64,000 nucleotides of DNA, from positions 124,001-188,000 of the forward strand of contig CAWGZX010000005.1 in the NCBI GenBank assembly GCA_963827135.1. The letters are read 5' to 3'. The notes under the pieces were generated by a model that worked only from the letters and a program-made list of their open reading frames with translations, did not search any database and was not told the DNA's origin. Shown in pieces: positions 44,974-53,778 of the stretch. The first letter of the stretch is position 1; each line of letters starts with the position of its first letter. The position numbers and the translations under genes were made by a program. Source of the DNA: JAJRAN01 sp963827135 (GTDB lineage: Archaea; Thermoplasmatota; Thermoplasmata; Methanomassiliicoccales; UBA472).

Positions 44974-46533
44974 TCATGCGAGGGCGCAAGAGGAACTGAA
45001 AGCCTCCTCAATCCTGCCGAGCACGAAGGACCTGTCCAAGGTAGAGAGGAAGTATCCCAATCGGGGGCCTTGCCTCTTGTTGATGAAGATGCCGTACATG
45101 ACCTGGAACCCGCCCTTGGCCCCCAATCCCGAGGCCTTGGCGCATTCGTAGACCAGGTCGTGGATCCTGTCCCCGCTCCATTCCACCTGGGTAAGCTTGG
45201 CGTGGACCTCACGGAGGAAGCGCAGCTCGCTGGCGGATATCTCGCACGTGGGCAGGGCGGGCGAGATGTGGAACTTGACATCCTCCGGGGCGAAGTTCTC
45301 CAGCCAGAAGCGGACGCATCCCGCCCTCTGCCTGAGCCTCTCCGCGTCCTCCTCCTTGATCTCAGTGATGCGCTCCGAGCGCTTCAGGATCTCCAGCATC
45401 ATGTCGAAGGAGGAGGTTATCTGCACTATCTGGACCAGGTGGCGATAGGGGACCTGGAGGGGCATCTGCCCGCTCACGCCGCTCGGCTGGGCGAGCTCAT
45501 AGGCTCGCAGCAGGTCCTTGTCCCTCTCCTCCACGCCCCCTTTGTAGTACCATGATTCCACCTTGTCGTATTCGTCGACCACGTCCAGCACCCCCAGGCC
45601 TGAGTCGTAGTCGATGTGGCGGTCGGCGTTGTAGCGCAGGAAGGAGTAGTTGAAGACCGGGGCAGGGGTGATGGCCAAGGCGTCCAGTCCCGTGACCTCG
45701 ACCCCTTTGGACTTATGCATCTGGCCCTTGCCCTTCAGCTGCACGAACTCGTAGGGGATCGGATGAGGCGGCGGATCGAGGAAGACCTCGTTGGCGAAGC
45801 GCACGCCGGTGTCGTACGAGCCTCCCGCGGCGGCGTGGTCCTTGCCGAAGGGCTCGCAGGTCACCCCGAACAGCTTCCACTTGGCGGCCCATTCGACCCT
45901 CCAGGGCATCTTGCCCTCGGCCTTGCGCACGTCCGCTCTGCCCTCGTGGCCGCAGTGGCAAACGTAGCTAACGAATGGAAACTCGTACCCCAGGATCTTG
46001 CCCGCGGAGAACTTGCCGCACTCAGAGCACTTCGGCGTGTAGGGGAAGAAGTCGGCAGGCACGTCCCTCCCGGTCACCTCATGCAGGATCTGGGCGATCT
46101 TGTCCTTGTTCCTTATCGCCGTGTCGGTGATCTCGGCAAGCTTGCCTTGGGCATAGAGCTCGTGCGTCCAGTGGAGCTTGGGAGCGAGCCCCATCTGCTT
46201 TATGGCCTCGAGGAAGGGCTCCCCGAAGTGATGCACATAGCTTTGGTGCTCCCCACATGGGCACGGTATCTCGGACAAGGGCCTCTGTATCTGCTCGTCA
46301 TAGCTCTCGTCAAGGAAGGGATAGCGCTTGCGAAGCGGGTCGAAGGAATCGATGATATAGATGAACTCGACGTCGGCTTTAAGGTCCTTAAGGGCCTGGT
46401 AGACGCCTCTGGCGGTGACAGCCTCCCTAAGGCTGCCCACGTGGATGAAACCCGAGGGGGTTATGCCTGTGGAGATGAGGTTTCTCACGTTCTTGGCCAT
46501 CAACTCCTTGGCGATGACTTCGGCCCAATGCAT
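44974..46533 (-). CDS. lysS: Lysyl-tRNA synthetase, class I
   Basis: 519 residues of the class I LysRS typical of archaea. The HIGH-like motif is SGFIHVGSLRE at about 27-37 and the KMSKS-like loop is MHKSKGVEVTG; a zinc site (CSECGKFSAG..CHCG) is seen in the connective domain. The C terminus is helical and recognises the anticodon. A TATA box CCTTAATATCC (46561-46571 on this strand) predicts a start six bases before the ATG. Confidence 0.95.
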   Translation of the reverse strand: MHWAEVIAKELMAKNVRNLISTGITPSGFIHVGSLREAVTARGVYQALKDLKADVEFIYIIDSFDPLRKRYPFLDESYDEQIQRPLSEIPCPCGEHQSYVHHFGEPFLEAIKQMGLAPKLHWTHELYAQGKLAEITDTAIRNKDKIAQILHEVTGRDVPADFFPYTPKCSECGKFSAGKILGYEFPFVSYVCHCGHEGRADVRKAEGKMPWRVEWAAKWKLFGVTCEPFGKDHAAAGGSYDTGVRFANEVFLDPPPHPIPYEFVQLKGKGQMHKSKGVEVTGLDALAITPAPVFNYSFLRYNADRHIDYDSGLGVLDVVDEYDKVESWYYKGGVEERDKDLLRAYELAQPSGVSGQMPLQVPYRHLVQIVQITSSFDMMLEILKRSERITEIKEEDAERLRQRAGCVRFWLENFAPEDVKFHISPALPTCEISASELRFLREVHAKLTQVEWSGDRIHDLVYECAKASGLGAKGGFQVMYGIFINKRQGPRLGYFLSTLDRSFVLGRIEEAFSSSCALA

Positions 46534-46686
46534 GCTAATCAGGGCGCGTCAAGGATGTATCGGATATTAAGGTTGCTAGCCGGCTTGGACGAGAGGTTCG
46601 GATGACGTTTCCCAAAGATATCAACTAAAGGTTGATAACTATCAATCACCATGATTAAATAGTGGCACATGGCTCGATGGGGAGCA

Positions 46687-47196
46687 ATGGTAGTTCCTTC
46701 GTTCGAATCTAGGTTGGATGGCGCCAAGGATATCCCGGACATCTTTGAGCTGGTCAAGCTGGCAGTGCGCAAGACCACGGGCAGGGAGCGCTCCGGGCTG
46801 ATGCTCGGGCTCTCCAATCTCGGCGGGGGGCCGGACGGGTTCGTGGGCGCGTATTACCCGGTCGCGACCAACATCATCGTCATGAACACGATGCCCCTAG
46901 ATCGGATCAAGCAGACCGACCCCTCTCTCTATAAGCCATACATCTTCCACATCCTGTTGCACGAGTACATCCACGCTTTGGGAACCATCGACGAGGAGGC
47001 GACGCGGGAGAAGGCGAGCGAGATAAGCGCTAAGGTGCTGGGCTCGGGGCACCCCGCCACCGAACTGGCTAAGGACATGTCGAGGTACCTGCCCAAGCTC
47101 GTCTATCCAGTGTATGGATGGAAGCCAGAGGCCAAGCCGACGCTGCAGCTGGTGAAGGGCTTCGACCGCTCTTCCACGGACCTTTACATTAACTGA
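46687..47196 (+). CDS. Putative zinc metallopeptidase (HExxH)
   Basis: 169 residues with the zincin signature HEYIHALGTIDEEATR: His, Glu and His in HEYIH and a later Glu as possible third ligand. No signal peptide. The upstream half has DIPDIFELVKLAVRKTTGRE and a glycine-rich turn. Family otherwise unknown to me; conserved in archaea by impression only. ATG 46687 fits the TATA box GATTAAATAG (46652-46661), which makes it leaderless; the ATG 18 bases earlier would precede the predicted start site. Confidence 0.75.
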   Translation: MVVPSFESRLDGAKDIPDIFELVKLAVRKTTGRERSGLMLGLSNLGGGPDGFVGAYYPVATNIIVMNTMPLDRIKQTDPSLYKPYIFHILLHEYIHALGTIDEEATREKASEISAKVLGSGHPATELAKDMSRYLPKLVYPVYGWKPEAKPTLQLVKGFDRSSTDLYIN

Positions 47197-47261
47197 GCCC
47201 TTTGGCGGGGCGGGCGCGCAAAGATTATATAAGGGCGCTGGGGATTCGTGGCTCGAAGACT

Positions 47262-47432
47262 ATGCCCAAAGAGAGCAAGAAGGGTTCCGGTTTCCAATCC
47301 GCGGCAGGCCTCATCCGCTATTTCGATTCCGAGGATGAGAAGGCGCCAAAGATTAGTCCATACCTGGTGCTGGTATTCGCGGTCGTGCTCGTCTTCGTTG
47401 TTGAGATTGCCAAGGTCATCTGGCCATATTGA
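47262..47432 (+). CDS. Protein translocase subunit Sec61-beta
   Basis: 56 residues, the archaeal SecG/Sec61-beta. The cytoplasmic part ends with GLIRYFDSEDEKAPKISPY, the conserved approach to the single membrane helix (LVLVFAVVLVFVVEIAKVI). It associates with SecY and SecE. TATA GATTATATAAG at 47222-47232 gives a start near 47253. The stop lies four bases from the stop of the convergent antiporter gene. Confidence 0.9.
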   Translation: MPKESKKGSGFQSAAGLIRYFDSEDEKAPKISPYLVLVFAVVLVFVVEIAKVIWPY

Positions 47433-47436
47433 TTTC

Positions 47437-48687
47437 TCAGATTTCCTTGAACTTCGTTGGGCTCCCTTTGAAAGCCCCCTTCCAATCGCCCTTCCGCTTA
47501 ATGGCCCAACGCATGAGGTAGGGCGCGACGAGCGTCGTGGCCAAAGCCATGAAGACAACTGTGGCAAAGAGACTGTCCGAGAGAACCCCAGTAGTCAGAC
47601 CGATGGAGGCGACGATGATGCCCACTTCACCTCTGGGTATCATGCCCATAGCCACGATGTTGGCACTGCCTTGACCCATTGACCTTGCACCTAGCCAGGA
47701 TCCTCCATATTTAGTAATGATCGCAAGGAGCGTCAACATTACGGCTATAATTAAGACCCCCTCTCCTGTCATTGAGTCTATGCTCACCATGAACCCAATT
47801 TGAAGGAAGAAGAAGGGGACGAGGAACTCGTTGATGGGCTCGAGCTTCTCCTCAGCAGGCCAGATGTCCTTGAACTCGGCGAAGAGCATCCCTGCGAGGA
47901 ACGCTCCAATGATTGCTGCGAGGTTCAGGTAAGAAGCAAGTGCGGAAATCCCGAAACACACGATTAGTGCAAATGGGAGTGGGGTGATGTGCTTGTGCCA
48001 ATGCTTGGTCGGTTTGATTTCCTTTGCCTTGGAGCGAGACTTAGGGATAAGATAGGTCACAAATATGACCAATAGCACGAATGCCACTGCCAATATTGCT
48101 ACCGCGGCGATGTCAATGAGGCTGGTCCCGCTTCCTTGGGCTATACCTGAGATCATGGAGAGGATAATTAAACCGAGGACATCGTCGATTACCGCCGCGC
48201 CAAGTATTGTCTTGGCTTCGATGGTCTCGATCATACCCATATCTTTGAGCACATAAGCAGTGATGCCAATACTCGTCGCGACCAGGGCTGAGGCGATGAA
48301 AAGGCTCTCCAGAAGCTCAAACTGGAGCACTAGCATGAAGGCCAGACCGCCGAAGAAGGGTATTACTACTCCGAGGATCGCTACCATAGCTGCGACCTTC
48401 CCCACTTTCCTCAGTTCATGCAATGGCGTCTCCAATCCCACTATGAAAAGCAGGAAGATGACCCCCAACTCGGCAAATACCTCGAAGACAGCCTTATTCT
48501 CCTCATTGTTCAACTGCAGCATGGAGTAGATCGACTGCCCGTCTATCGTGATATTGCTAATAGCAATCCCAACGAGCACCACTCCCACGACCACTGGCAC
48601 TTCAAGGCGTTTGCAGATTACGCTAGCTATGCTCGCCAAGAGGACGAGGACGAATAGCTCGAATAGGACAACTTCCAAGTTGACCAT
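47437..48687 (-). CDS. Cation/proton antiporter, CPA2 family
   Basis: 416 residues with about 12-13 membrane helices. The ion-binding Asp pair is in AAVIDDVLGLI, as in electrogenic CPA2 members (NapA-like); FLLFIVGLETPLHELRK and LAAIIGAFLAGMLFAE are further family marks. No C-terminal nucleotide-binding (TrkA-N) domain is fused. It probably exchanges Na+ or K+ for H+. TATA ATTTAAATAAG (about 48718-48728 on this strand) precedes ATG 48687. Confidence 0.92.
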   Translation of the reverse strand: MVNLEVVLFELFVLVLLASIASVICKRLEVPVVVGVVLVGIAISNITIDGQSIYSMLQLNNEENKAVFEVFAELGVIFLLFIVGLETPLHELRKVGKVAAMVAILGVVIPFFGGLAFMLVLQFELLESLFIASALVATSIGITAYVLKDMGMIETIEAKTILGAAVIDDVLGLIILSMISGIAQGSGTSLIDIAAVAILAVAFVLLVIFVTYLIPKSRSKAKEIKPTKHWHKHITPLPFALIVCFGISALASYLNLAAIIGAFLAGMLFAEFKDIWPAEEKLEPINEFLVPFFFLQIGFMVSIDSMTGEGVLIIAVMLTLLAIITKYGGSWLGARSMGQGSANIVAMGMIPRGEVGIIVASIGLTTGVLSDSLFATVVFMALATTLVAPYLMRWAIKRKGDWKGAFKGSPTKFKEI

Positions 48688-48830
48688 AGCGCATCCCAGT
48701 CGATAATTGACCCGGTCTTATTTAAATCCTGGCCATTTCCTCCGGGATGCTGGTAGACCGAGCTGTCGGGTCCGGTCGCCTACAAAAAGAATAAATATTC
48801 AGTCTGGTTCGCATGGTTTGAGAGAGAGCA

Positions 48831-49367
48831 ATGTCGCTTTGGAAGAAGGTCCCATCCGGACGCAACCCGCCGGAGATCATCAATGTCATCATCGAGACGC
48901 CCCGTGGAAGCAAGAACAAGTACGAGATTTCCAAGGAGCACGACTTCATACTCCTTGACCGGGTCTTGCATTCCAGCGTCGTGTTCCCGCATTCCTATGG
49001 ACTTATCCCACGGACATACTATGACGACGACGACCCAATGGACATCATGGTGCTGCTGAGCGAGACCACTTTCCCCGGTTGCGTGGTCGAGGCCCGTCCC
49101 ATCGGCATGCTGAAGATCAAGGACGAGAAGGGAAAGGACGACAAGGTCCTGGCGGTGGCTACGAACGACCCCAGGGTCAAGGACTACCATGAGCTAGAGG
49201 ACGTGCCCAAACATTACTTGGACGAGATCGCCGAGTTCTTCAAGACCTACAAGACCTTGGAGGAGGGAAAGCACACCGAGGTCCAAGGCTGGGTGGGAAG
49301 GGAGGAGGCTATCGTCGCCATTTCCTATGGCTTAAGCCTCTTCCGTGAGAAGTTCGCCTACAAGTGA
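48831..49367 (+). CDS. ppa: Inorganic pyrophosphatase, family I
   Basis: 178 residues. Motifs are ETPRGSKNKYEISK, the metal-site region YDDDDPMDIMVLL (Asp ligands) and DDKVLAVATNDPR; FPHSYGLIPRTY is also typical. Hydrolyses pyrophosphate to drive biosynthesis. TATA-like AATAAATATT at about 48789-48798 gives a short leader. Confidence 0.95.
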   Translation: MSLWKKVPSGRNPPEIINVIIETPRGSKNKYEISKEHDFILLDRVLHSSVVFPHSYGLIPRTYYDDDDPMDIMVLLSETTFPGCVVEARPIGMLKIKDEKGKDDKVLAVATNDPRVKDYHELEDVPKHYLDEIAEFFKTYKTLEEGKHTEVQGWVGREEAIVAISYGLSLFREKFAYK

Positions 49368-49395
49368 GCTCGCGCCTCGTCTAGGGCAAAAGTCA

Positions 49396-49779
49396 CTAGG
49401 ACTGAACGAACTTGACATAGTCGATCTGATCGTCCTTCTGGAAGGAGGCGATCATTTCCTGGACCGGCAGGGCAGGGCCTCGCACGATGAACACCTCCAG
49501 GCACTTGTGGTTGCGAAGGTGGGAATGTATCTGCGTGGCCACCACCTCCTGAAAGGAGTGGCTGATGTCCCCCAGGTCGGGTGCCCCGTGGGAGCCATGG
49601 ACCACGATGAGGACCCCTTCCACCTCTCCCTTGAGGCTCTCGCGGTCCCGCACCTCGGCCTCGGCCGAACGGAGGCAGACTCGCATGGCCTCGCTTCGCC
49701 CGCTCAGGCCATGGGCTCTTTGCACCTTGTCCAAGGCCTTGATGTTATCATCGCTCAGGGAGATGGAGACGATCGGCAT
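49396..49779 (-). CDS. nikR: NikR-like nickel-responsive regulator
   Basis: 127 residues. The N-terminal ribbon-helix-helix (VSISLSDDNIKALDKV, then SGRSEAMRVCLR) binds DNA; the C-terminal ACT-like domain keeps all four nickel ligands at positions 74, 85, 87 and 93 (SHSFQ, IHSHLRNHKCLEVF), a constant offset of two from E. coli NikR. It probably represses nickel uptake genes when nickel is plentiful; no such gene lies nearby. Divergent from the unknown gene at 49.9 kb, sharing the AT-rich element near 49829-49839. Confidence 0.9.
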   Translation of the reverse strand: MPIVSISLSDDNIKALDKVQRAHGLSGRSEAMRVCLRSAEAEVRDRESLKGEVEGVLIVVHGSHGAPDLGDISHSFQEVVATQIHSHLRNHKCLEVFIVRGPALPVQEMIASFQKDDQIDYVKFVQS

Positions 49780-49869
49780 GAATACCGAATCGGGAAGCGT
49801 GTGTAAGTTCTTTGCTCTCGTTCCGAGGAAACGATTTAATGAGGAAAGGCGATTCCAGGGCGTTCAGGG

Positions 49870-51234
49870 ATGGGTAAACCGATGGATGATGCCACTTCTT
49901 TCCAGAGCGTAGTGCAACTTTTCCTCTTGAGATATCATGGTTGCGCGGCCAGTGCTAGCTCGAGCCAAGATGAGGGGGAGTTCCTGAAGGTCCAAGAGAG
50001 GAACTACCGCCTGCTCCTAAGCTACGGTCTCGATCCTGAGTTCAGGCTCGCGATAACCAAGGAGATCGCTTCCACCCCTTCAAGCGGTGAATGGCGGGAG
50101 GAGTTGGGCTTCGTCCTCGGCCTGGAGCTCGTACTATCTAAGAATGGTAACTGGCTCTACAGACGCATAATCTCAGAGGAGAGGAAAAAAGAGCTAGAGG
50201 AAGCGTATCCAGAGGTCCTCGGGCAGGCCAAAGGCAGCATGTCCTCGATCGATGAGCTGCTTTCCGCGACCACCTCGGCAAGAAGGAGCGCGGAGCCCGA
50301 GTTCGCGCCTCTCAAAACCGCGGTGGACAAACTGTTCCCCGAAGGCTTCGAGGTGACCAGCGCCATTCAAGCCCTACGCCTGCACGGCTCCTTCCTCGAT
50401 CTCGAGCCAGGGTGGATCGAAGATCTCGATGACTTCCAGCGCGCCCTGGCCGAGAACATGCGCCAAATCATGCTGAAGCTCGGTGACAGGTCGGAGGTGG
50501 ACAGTAACCAGTTGGAGCAGGTGCAAGGCTGCACCGTCTCCGTGGAGCTGATGTTCTGCATCGCCAATGAGGCGGTGGCCTTGCGTTGGTTCCGGGGGTT
50601 GAGCCCGGAGGAGCAGGAGAAGGTCCTGGCCTCAACGATGGAGCTGACATGGGACGAGGAGAGATTGACCAAGGCCCTTGAAAGACGCTTCGCATGGTGC
50701 AAGGACCCTGTCCAAGGTTCTCGGGCGGCGATGGATGCCGCGGAGTCCTATAGGCAGTACGGCGTGAGCGATGCTGCCATCTATATATATCAAAAGTTGC
50801 TGGACGACGCCAGGGTCGAGGACCGGGAGAGGGCGGAGTCGCACAATCGAATGGCCGTCATCCATCGCGAGGAGGGTCGGCAGCACGATGCTTTCCTTGA
50901 ATTCCAAGAGGCGGGCATCATCTGGGAGGCGCTCAAAGCGCCATGGGAGGGGGCGGTGACCTCAGCCTTCGTCGCCGAGGGGTACAGCACAGAGGAGAAG
51001 AAGGAGAAGGCGAACAAGTACCTGGAAGAGGCTTTCGTGATCATGTCAAGGGCCACGGAGGGCAAGGAGAAGATGGCCCGGGGGTACTTCTATCTGGCAG
51101 GCTGCGCCAATTCCACCGGTCGTTTGGACCTGGAGAGGCTCGCGCTGGAGAAGGGGCTGGCGTTCGCCCAATCCCTTGAGGATGGAGAGCTGTTCATCGA
51201 GATGAACCACCGTTTGATGAGCCTGCCGAGCTAG
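49870..51234 (+). CDS. Unknown soluble protein with TPR-like C-terminal half
   Basis: About 450 residues, no signal peptide and no membrane helix. I do not recognise the N-terminal 230 residues, which are helical and charged. The C-terminal part (about 290-450) has repeating helix pairs such as AAMDAAESYRQYGVSDAAIYIYQKLL, SHNRMAVIHREEGRQHDAFL and ARGYFYLAGCANSTGRLDLE (each within the TPR pattern of small and large residues), so a scaffold role is likely. Starts at ATG 49870 or 49882. TATA-like GATTTAATG near 49832. Confidence 0.7.
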   Translation: MGKPMDDATSFQSVVQLFLLRYHGCAASASSSQDEGEFLKVQERNYRLLLSYGLDPEFRLAITKEIASTPSSGEWREELGFVLGLELVLSKNGNWLYRRIISEERKKELEEAYPEVLGQAKGSMSSIDELLSATTSARRSAEPEFAPLKTAVDKLFPEGFEVTSAIQALRLHGSFLDLEPGWIEDLDDFQRALAENMRQIMLKLGDRSEVDSNQLEQVQGCTVSVELMFCIANEAVALRWFRGLSPEEQEKVLASTMELTWDEERLTKALERRFAWCKDPVQGSRAAMDAAESYRQYGVSDAAIYIYQKLLDDARVEDRERAESHNRMAVIHREEGRQHDAFLEFQEAGIIWEALKAPWEGAVTSAFVAEGYSTEEKKEKANKYLEEAFVIMSRATEGKEKMARGYFYLAGCANSTGRLDLERLALEKGLAFAQSLEDGELFIEMNHRLMSLPS

Positions 51235-51287
51235 CACTTCCAACGCTTATAATTAGTTCAGAGCCCAAATTACCTACAGGGGCCGAC

Positions 51288-52196
51288 ATGGGAGAGAAGG
51301 ATTCGAAGCAATTGATCGAGAGGATCAGGGTAGAGCCGGGCAAGAGGATCGACCTTAAAGATTTCCCAACTAACTGGGAGGACACTGAGAGGTTCTCCAT
51401 GAACGGAGCTAGGCTGTCCAAGGAGAGTGCCGACGAGCTTATGGCCAAGAGCCAAAAGGAGCTTGCCAAGATGCAGGACGTGCTCTGGGCCAGCAACAAG
51501 TACTCGCTACTGATCATCCTTCAAGGTATGGACGCCGCGGGAAAGGACGGCATCATCAAGCACGTAATGTCCGGGGTGAACCCGCAGGGGTGCGAGGTCA
51601 CCTCTTTCAAGGCACCCACCGCCGAAGAGCTGGATCATGACTTCCTCTGGCGCTGCTTTAAGGTCATGCCCGGCAGGGGGAAGATCGGCATCTTCAACCG
51701 CTCCTACTATGAGGAGGTCCTCGTGGTCAGGGTCCATCCCGACTTCCTGGTAGGGCAAAGGCTTCCTTACAAGGACTATGGGCAGGACTTCTGGAATGAG
51801 CGCTATCACAGCATAAACGAGCTGGAGAAGCACCTATCCCGAAATGGGACAGTGATCATCAAATTCTTCCTCAACGTGTCGCAGGAAGAGCAAAGGACCC
51901 GCCTCTTGGAGAGAATCGAGACCCCGGAGAAGAGATGGAAGTTCAACCCCAATGACGTCAAGGAGAGGGACCTATGGCTAAGGTATAAGGACGCCTATCA
52001 GGAGATGCTTGAAAGGACCAGCACGGAATCCGCTCCTTGGTATGTCCTGCCAGCAGATCAAAAATGGCTCTCCCGAGTCCTAGCGGCCCAGGTCATCATG
52101 TCCGAGATCAAGAGGCTGGGCCTGGAATACCCGGAACTGCCCAAGGAGTACCTGAAGTCCGTGGAGGACGCCAAGGCAAAGCTCCAGAAGGGGTAA
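51288..52196 (+). CDS. ppk2: Polyphosphate kinase 2 family protein
   Basis: 302 residues. PPK2 enzymes move phosphate between polyphosphate and nucleotides. The P-loop is GMDAAGKDGIIKHV at about 80-93, Walker B-like FNRSYYEEVLVVRVHP, the lid region RLLERIETPEKRWKFNP and WYVLPADQKW. Preference for AMP, ADP or NMP cannot be told. TATA-like GCTTATAATT at 51244-51253. The next gene, 65 bases on, has its own TATA. Confidence 0.92.
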   Translation: MGEKDSKQLIERIRVEPGKRIDLKDFPTNWEDTERFSMNGARLSKESADELMAKSQKELAKMQDVLWASNKYSLLIILQGMDAAGKDGIIKHVMSGVNPQGCEVTSFKAPTAEELDHDFLWRCFKVMPGRGKIGIFNRSYYEEVLVVRVHPDFLVGQRLPYKDYGQDFWNERYHSINELEKHLSRNGTVIIKFFLNVSQEEQRTRLLERIETPEKRWKFNPNDVKERDLWLRYKDAYQEMLERTSTESAPWYVLPADQKWLSRVLAAQVIMSEIKRLGLEYPELPKEYLKSVEDAKAKLQKG

Positions 52197-52261
52197 GGCG
52201 CCTTGGTGCACTGGCATTTAATATTCATTCTACCAATACCAGCCGGACCAACAGTGAAAAT

Positions 52262-52999
52262 ATGAAGCTGCCATTGCCGGACGTCGGATCGATCGTTGGC
52301 AGAGAAAACCAACCACCGAAGCAGATGATCGCTTTCGTGGGCGAGACCCTATCGCTCGGGGACCGCCTTTCCGAGCTGCTCTACGGCGTCCTGATGGTAA
52401 CCTCGATATCGGGCCTGGTCCTGATCGGCGAGCCTGGCGGAGAGAACGACCTGTATTACATGCTGGTCGTGCTCTTCATCACCATCGTCATGTGGGGCTT
52501 GCTCGATGGGATATCCTATGCTTTGCTGAGCTCGGCAAATAGGGCTGAGCGCGAGAGCCTCATGGAATCTCTTGAGACGGAAAAAGACCAATTGAAGCGT
52601 AAGCAGGCGATCGAAGAGGACCTGGATGGAACACTGGTATCCAGGCTGGACGAGGATTCCAAGCAGAAGATCATAGACATTGTCAGCAACGGATTGCCTC
52701 GGAACGGGGAGAGGATGACGAAGAACAGGCTGACCAGCTACGAGAAGAGCATCGTCCTCGCCGCGTTCCTGCTGGACTTCATACCCTTGATCATCCTGGT
52801 CTTCCCATACCTCTTCTTCGACAACGTCAAGACCGCTGCGCTTACTTCACACATAATTGCCTTGGGAATGTTCGTCATAATTGGATTCTACTACGCAAAA
52901 TACGCGCACTTGAACAAATGGAAAGGGGCTTTCATTTGCGGGCTCCTTGGCCTGATTCTGGTGATATTCGCAGAATCGACCAACATGGTATTGATCTAG
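52262..52999 (+). CDS. VIT/CCC1-like membrane protein 1
   Basis: 245 residues with five hydrophobic segments. The first pair matches the VIT/CCC1-type pattern SLGDRLSELLYGVLMVTSIS and ITIVMWGLLDGISYAL; a charged cytoplasmic helix (about 100-150) follows, then three helices. VIT/CCC1 proteins move Fe2+ or Mn2+, but this small archaeal form has not been tested and key metal residues are not obvious. ATG 52262; TATA-like TTTAATATTC at about 52216. Followed by a paralogue. Confidence 0.7.
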   Translation: MKLPLPDVGSIVGRENQPPKQMIAFVGETLSLGDRLSELLYGVLMVTSISGLVLIGEPGGENDLYYMLVVLFITIVMWGLLDGISYALLSSANRAERESLMESLETEKDQLKRKQAIEEDLDGTLVSRLDEDSKQKIIDIVSNGLPRNGERMTKNRLTSYEKSIVLAAFLLDFIPLIILVFPYLFFDNVKTAALTSHIIALGMFVIIGFYYAKYAHLNKWKGAFICGLLGLILVIFAESTNMVLI

Positions 53000-53010
53000 G
53001 AGGCGAAGAT

Positions 53011-53685
53011 ATGGCCCTGCCCTCATACCGGAACTTCCTGGGCGCGTACACGTCCGCGAGCGAGAGGTATGCTGAGGCCTTCTATGGCATCATCATGGTG
53101 ACAGGCTGTACCGGAATGGTCAGCCTGGGGGTGCCAAAGGAGGAGGCTGGGGTCCAGTTCATGCTCTGGACGGCGTTGTTCGTGAACATACTCTGGGGCC
53201 TCATCGACGGTTTCACGGTGGTTTACGGGTCGATGGTGGACGAGGTCGCCTCCGATGTGGCGGTGGGGGACGTCAGGTCGGGCAAGGATAAGGAGCGGGC
53301 TACTGACGAGGTCCTAGGAGCCTTGGATGATTCGCTCATCGGCAAGCTGAGCGCCCAGGACAAGGCGAAGGTGGTCGAGGTCATTCGCACCGCCAAGAGC
53401 TATAGCCCTTTCGCCAATAAGCTGGGTTGGCAGGAGATCAAGAGGATCCTGGCCATCTTCTCGATAGATTTCATAACGGTGTTCCCAGTCTCCATACCCT
53501 TCATCTTCATGACCGACATCACCGACGCGGTCAGGGTTTCCTTCATCATCGCCACTTTCCTGATGGCCTATCTCGGCTACCAATGGGCCAAGTACGCGCG
53601 GATGAGGAGATGGAGGATCGCCGTGTACTTCTCATCGTTCACCATCTTCCTGCTGATCATCTCATTCATCCTGGGCGGGATCTAG
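53011..53685 (+). CDS. VIT/CCC1-like membrane protein 2
   Basis: 224 residues, a diverged copy of the previous protein: SASERYAEAFYGIIMVTGCT and FVNILWGLIDGFTVVY correspond to its first two helices, and the later three helices include ITVFPVSIPFIFMT and FLMAYLGYQWAKYA, which match FIPLIILVFPYLFF and FYYAKYA of the first. AGGAGG lies before ATG 53011, 11 bases after the previous stop, so both are in one operon. The function is probably joint (hetero-oligomer) by inference. Confidence 0.7.
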   Translation: MALPSYRNFLGAYTSASERYAEAFYGIIMVTGCTGMVSLGVPKEEAGVQFMLWTALFVNILWGLIDGFTVVYGSMVDEVASDVAVGDVRSGKDKERATDEVLGALDDSLIGKLSAQDKAKVVEVIRTAKSYSPFANKLGWQEIKRILAIFSIDFITVFPVSIPFIFMTDITDAVRVSFIIATFLMAYLGYQWAKYARMRRWRIAVYFSSFTIFLLIISFILGGI

Positions 53686-53778
53686 GCTGGGTCGTCACCC
53701 TGTCAAGGCCATGCGGCATTCTCTAAGGTACGGTCATTTCCAGACCTCACAGTGGCACTATGTTAGATAGTGGAGTAC

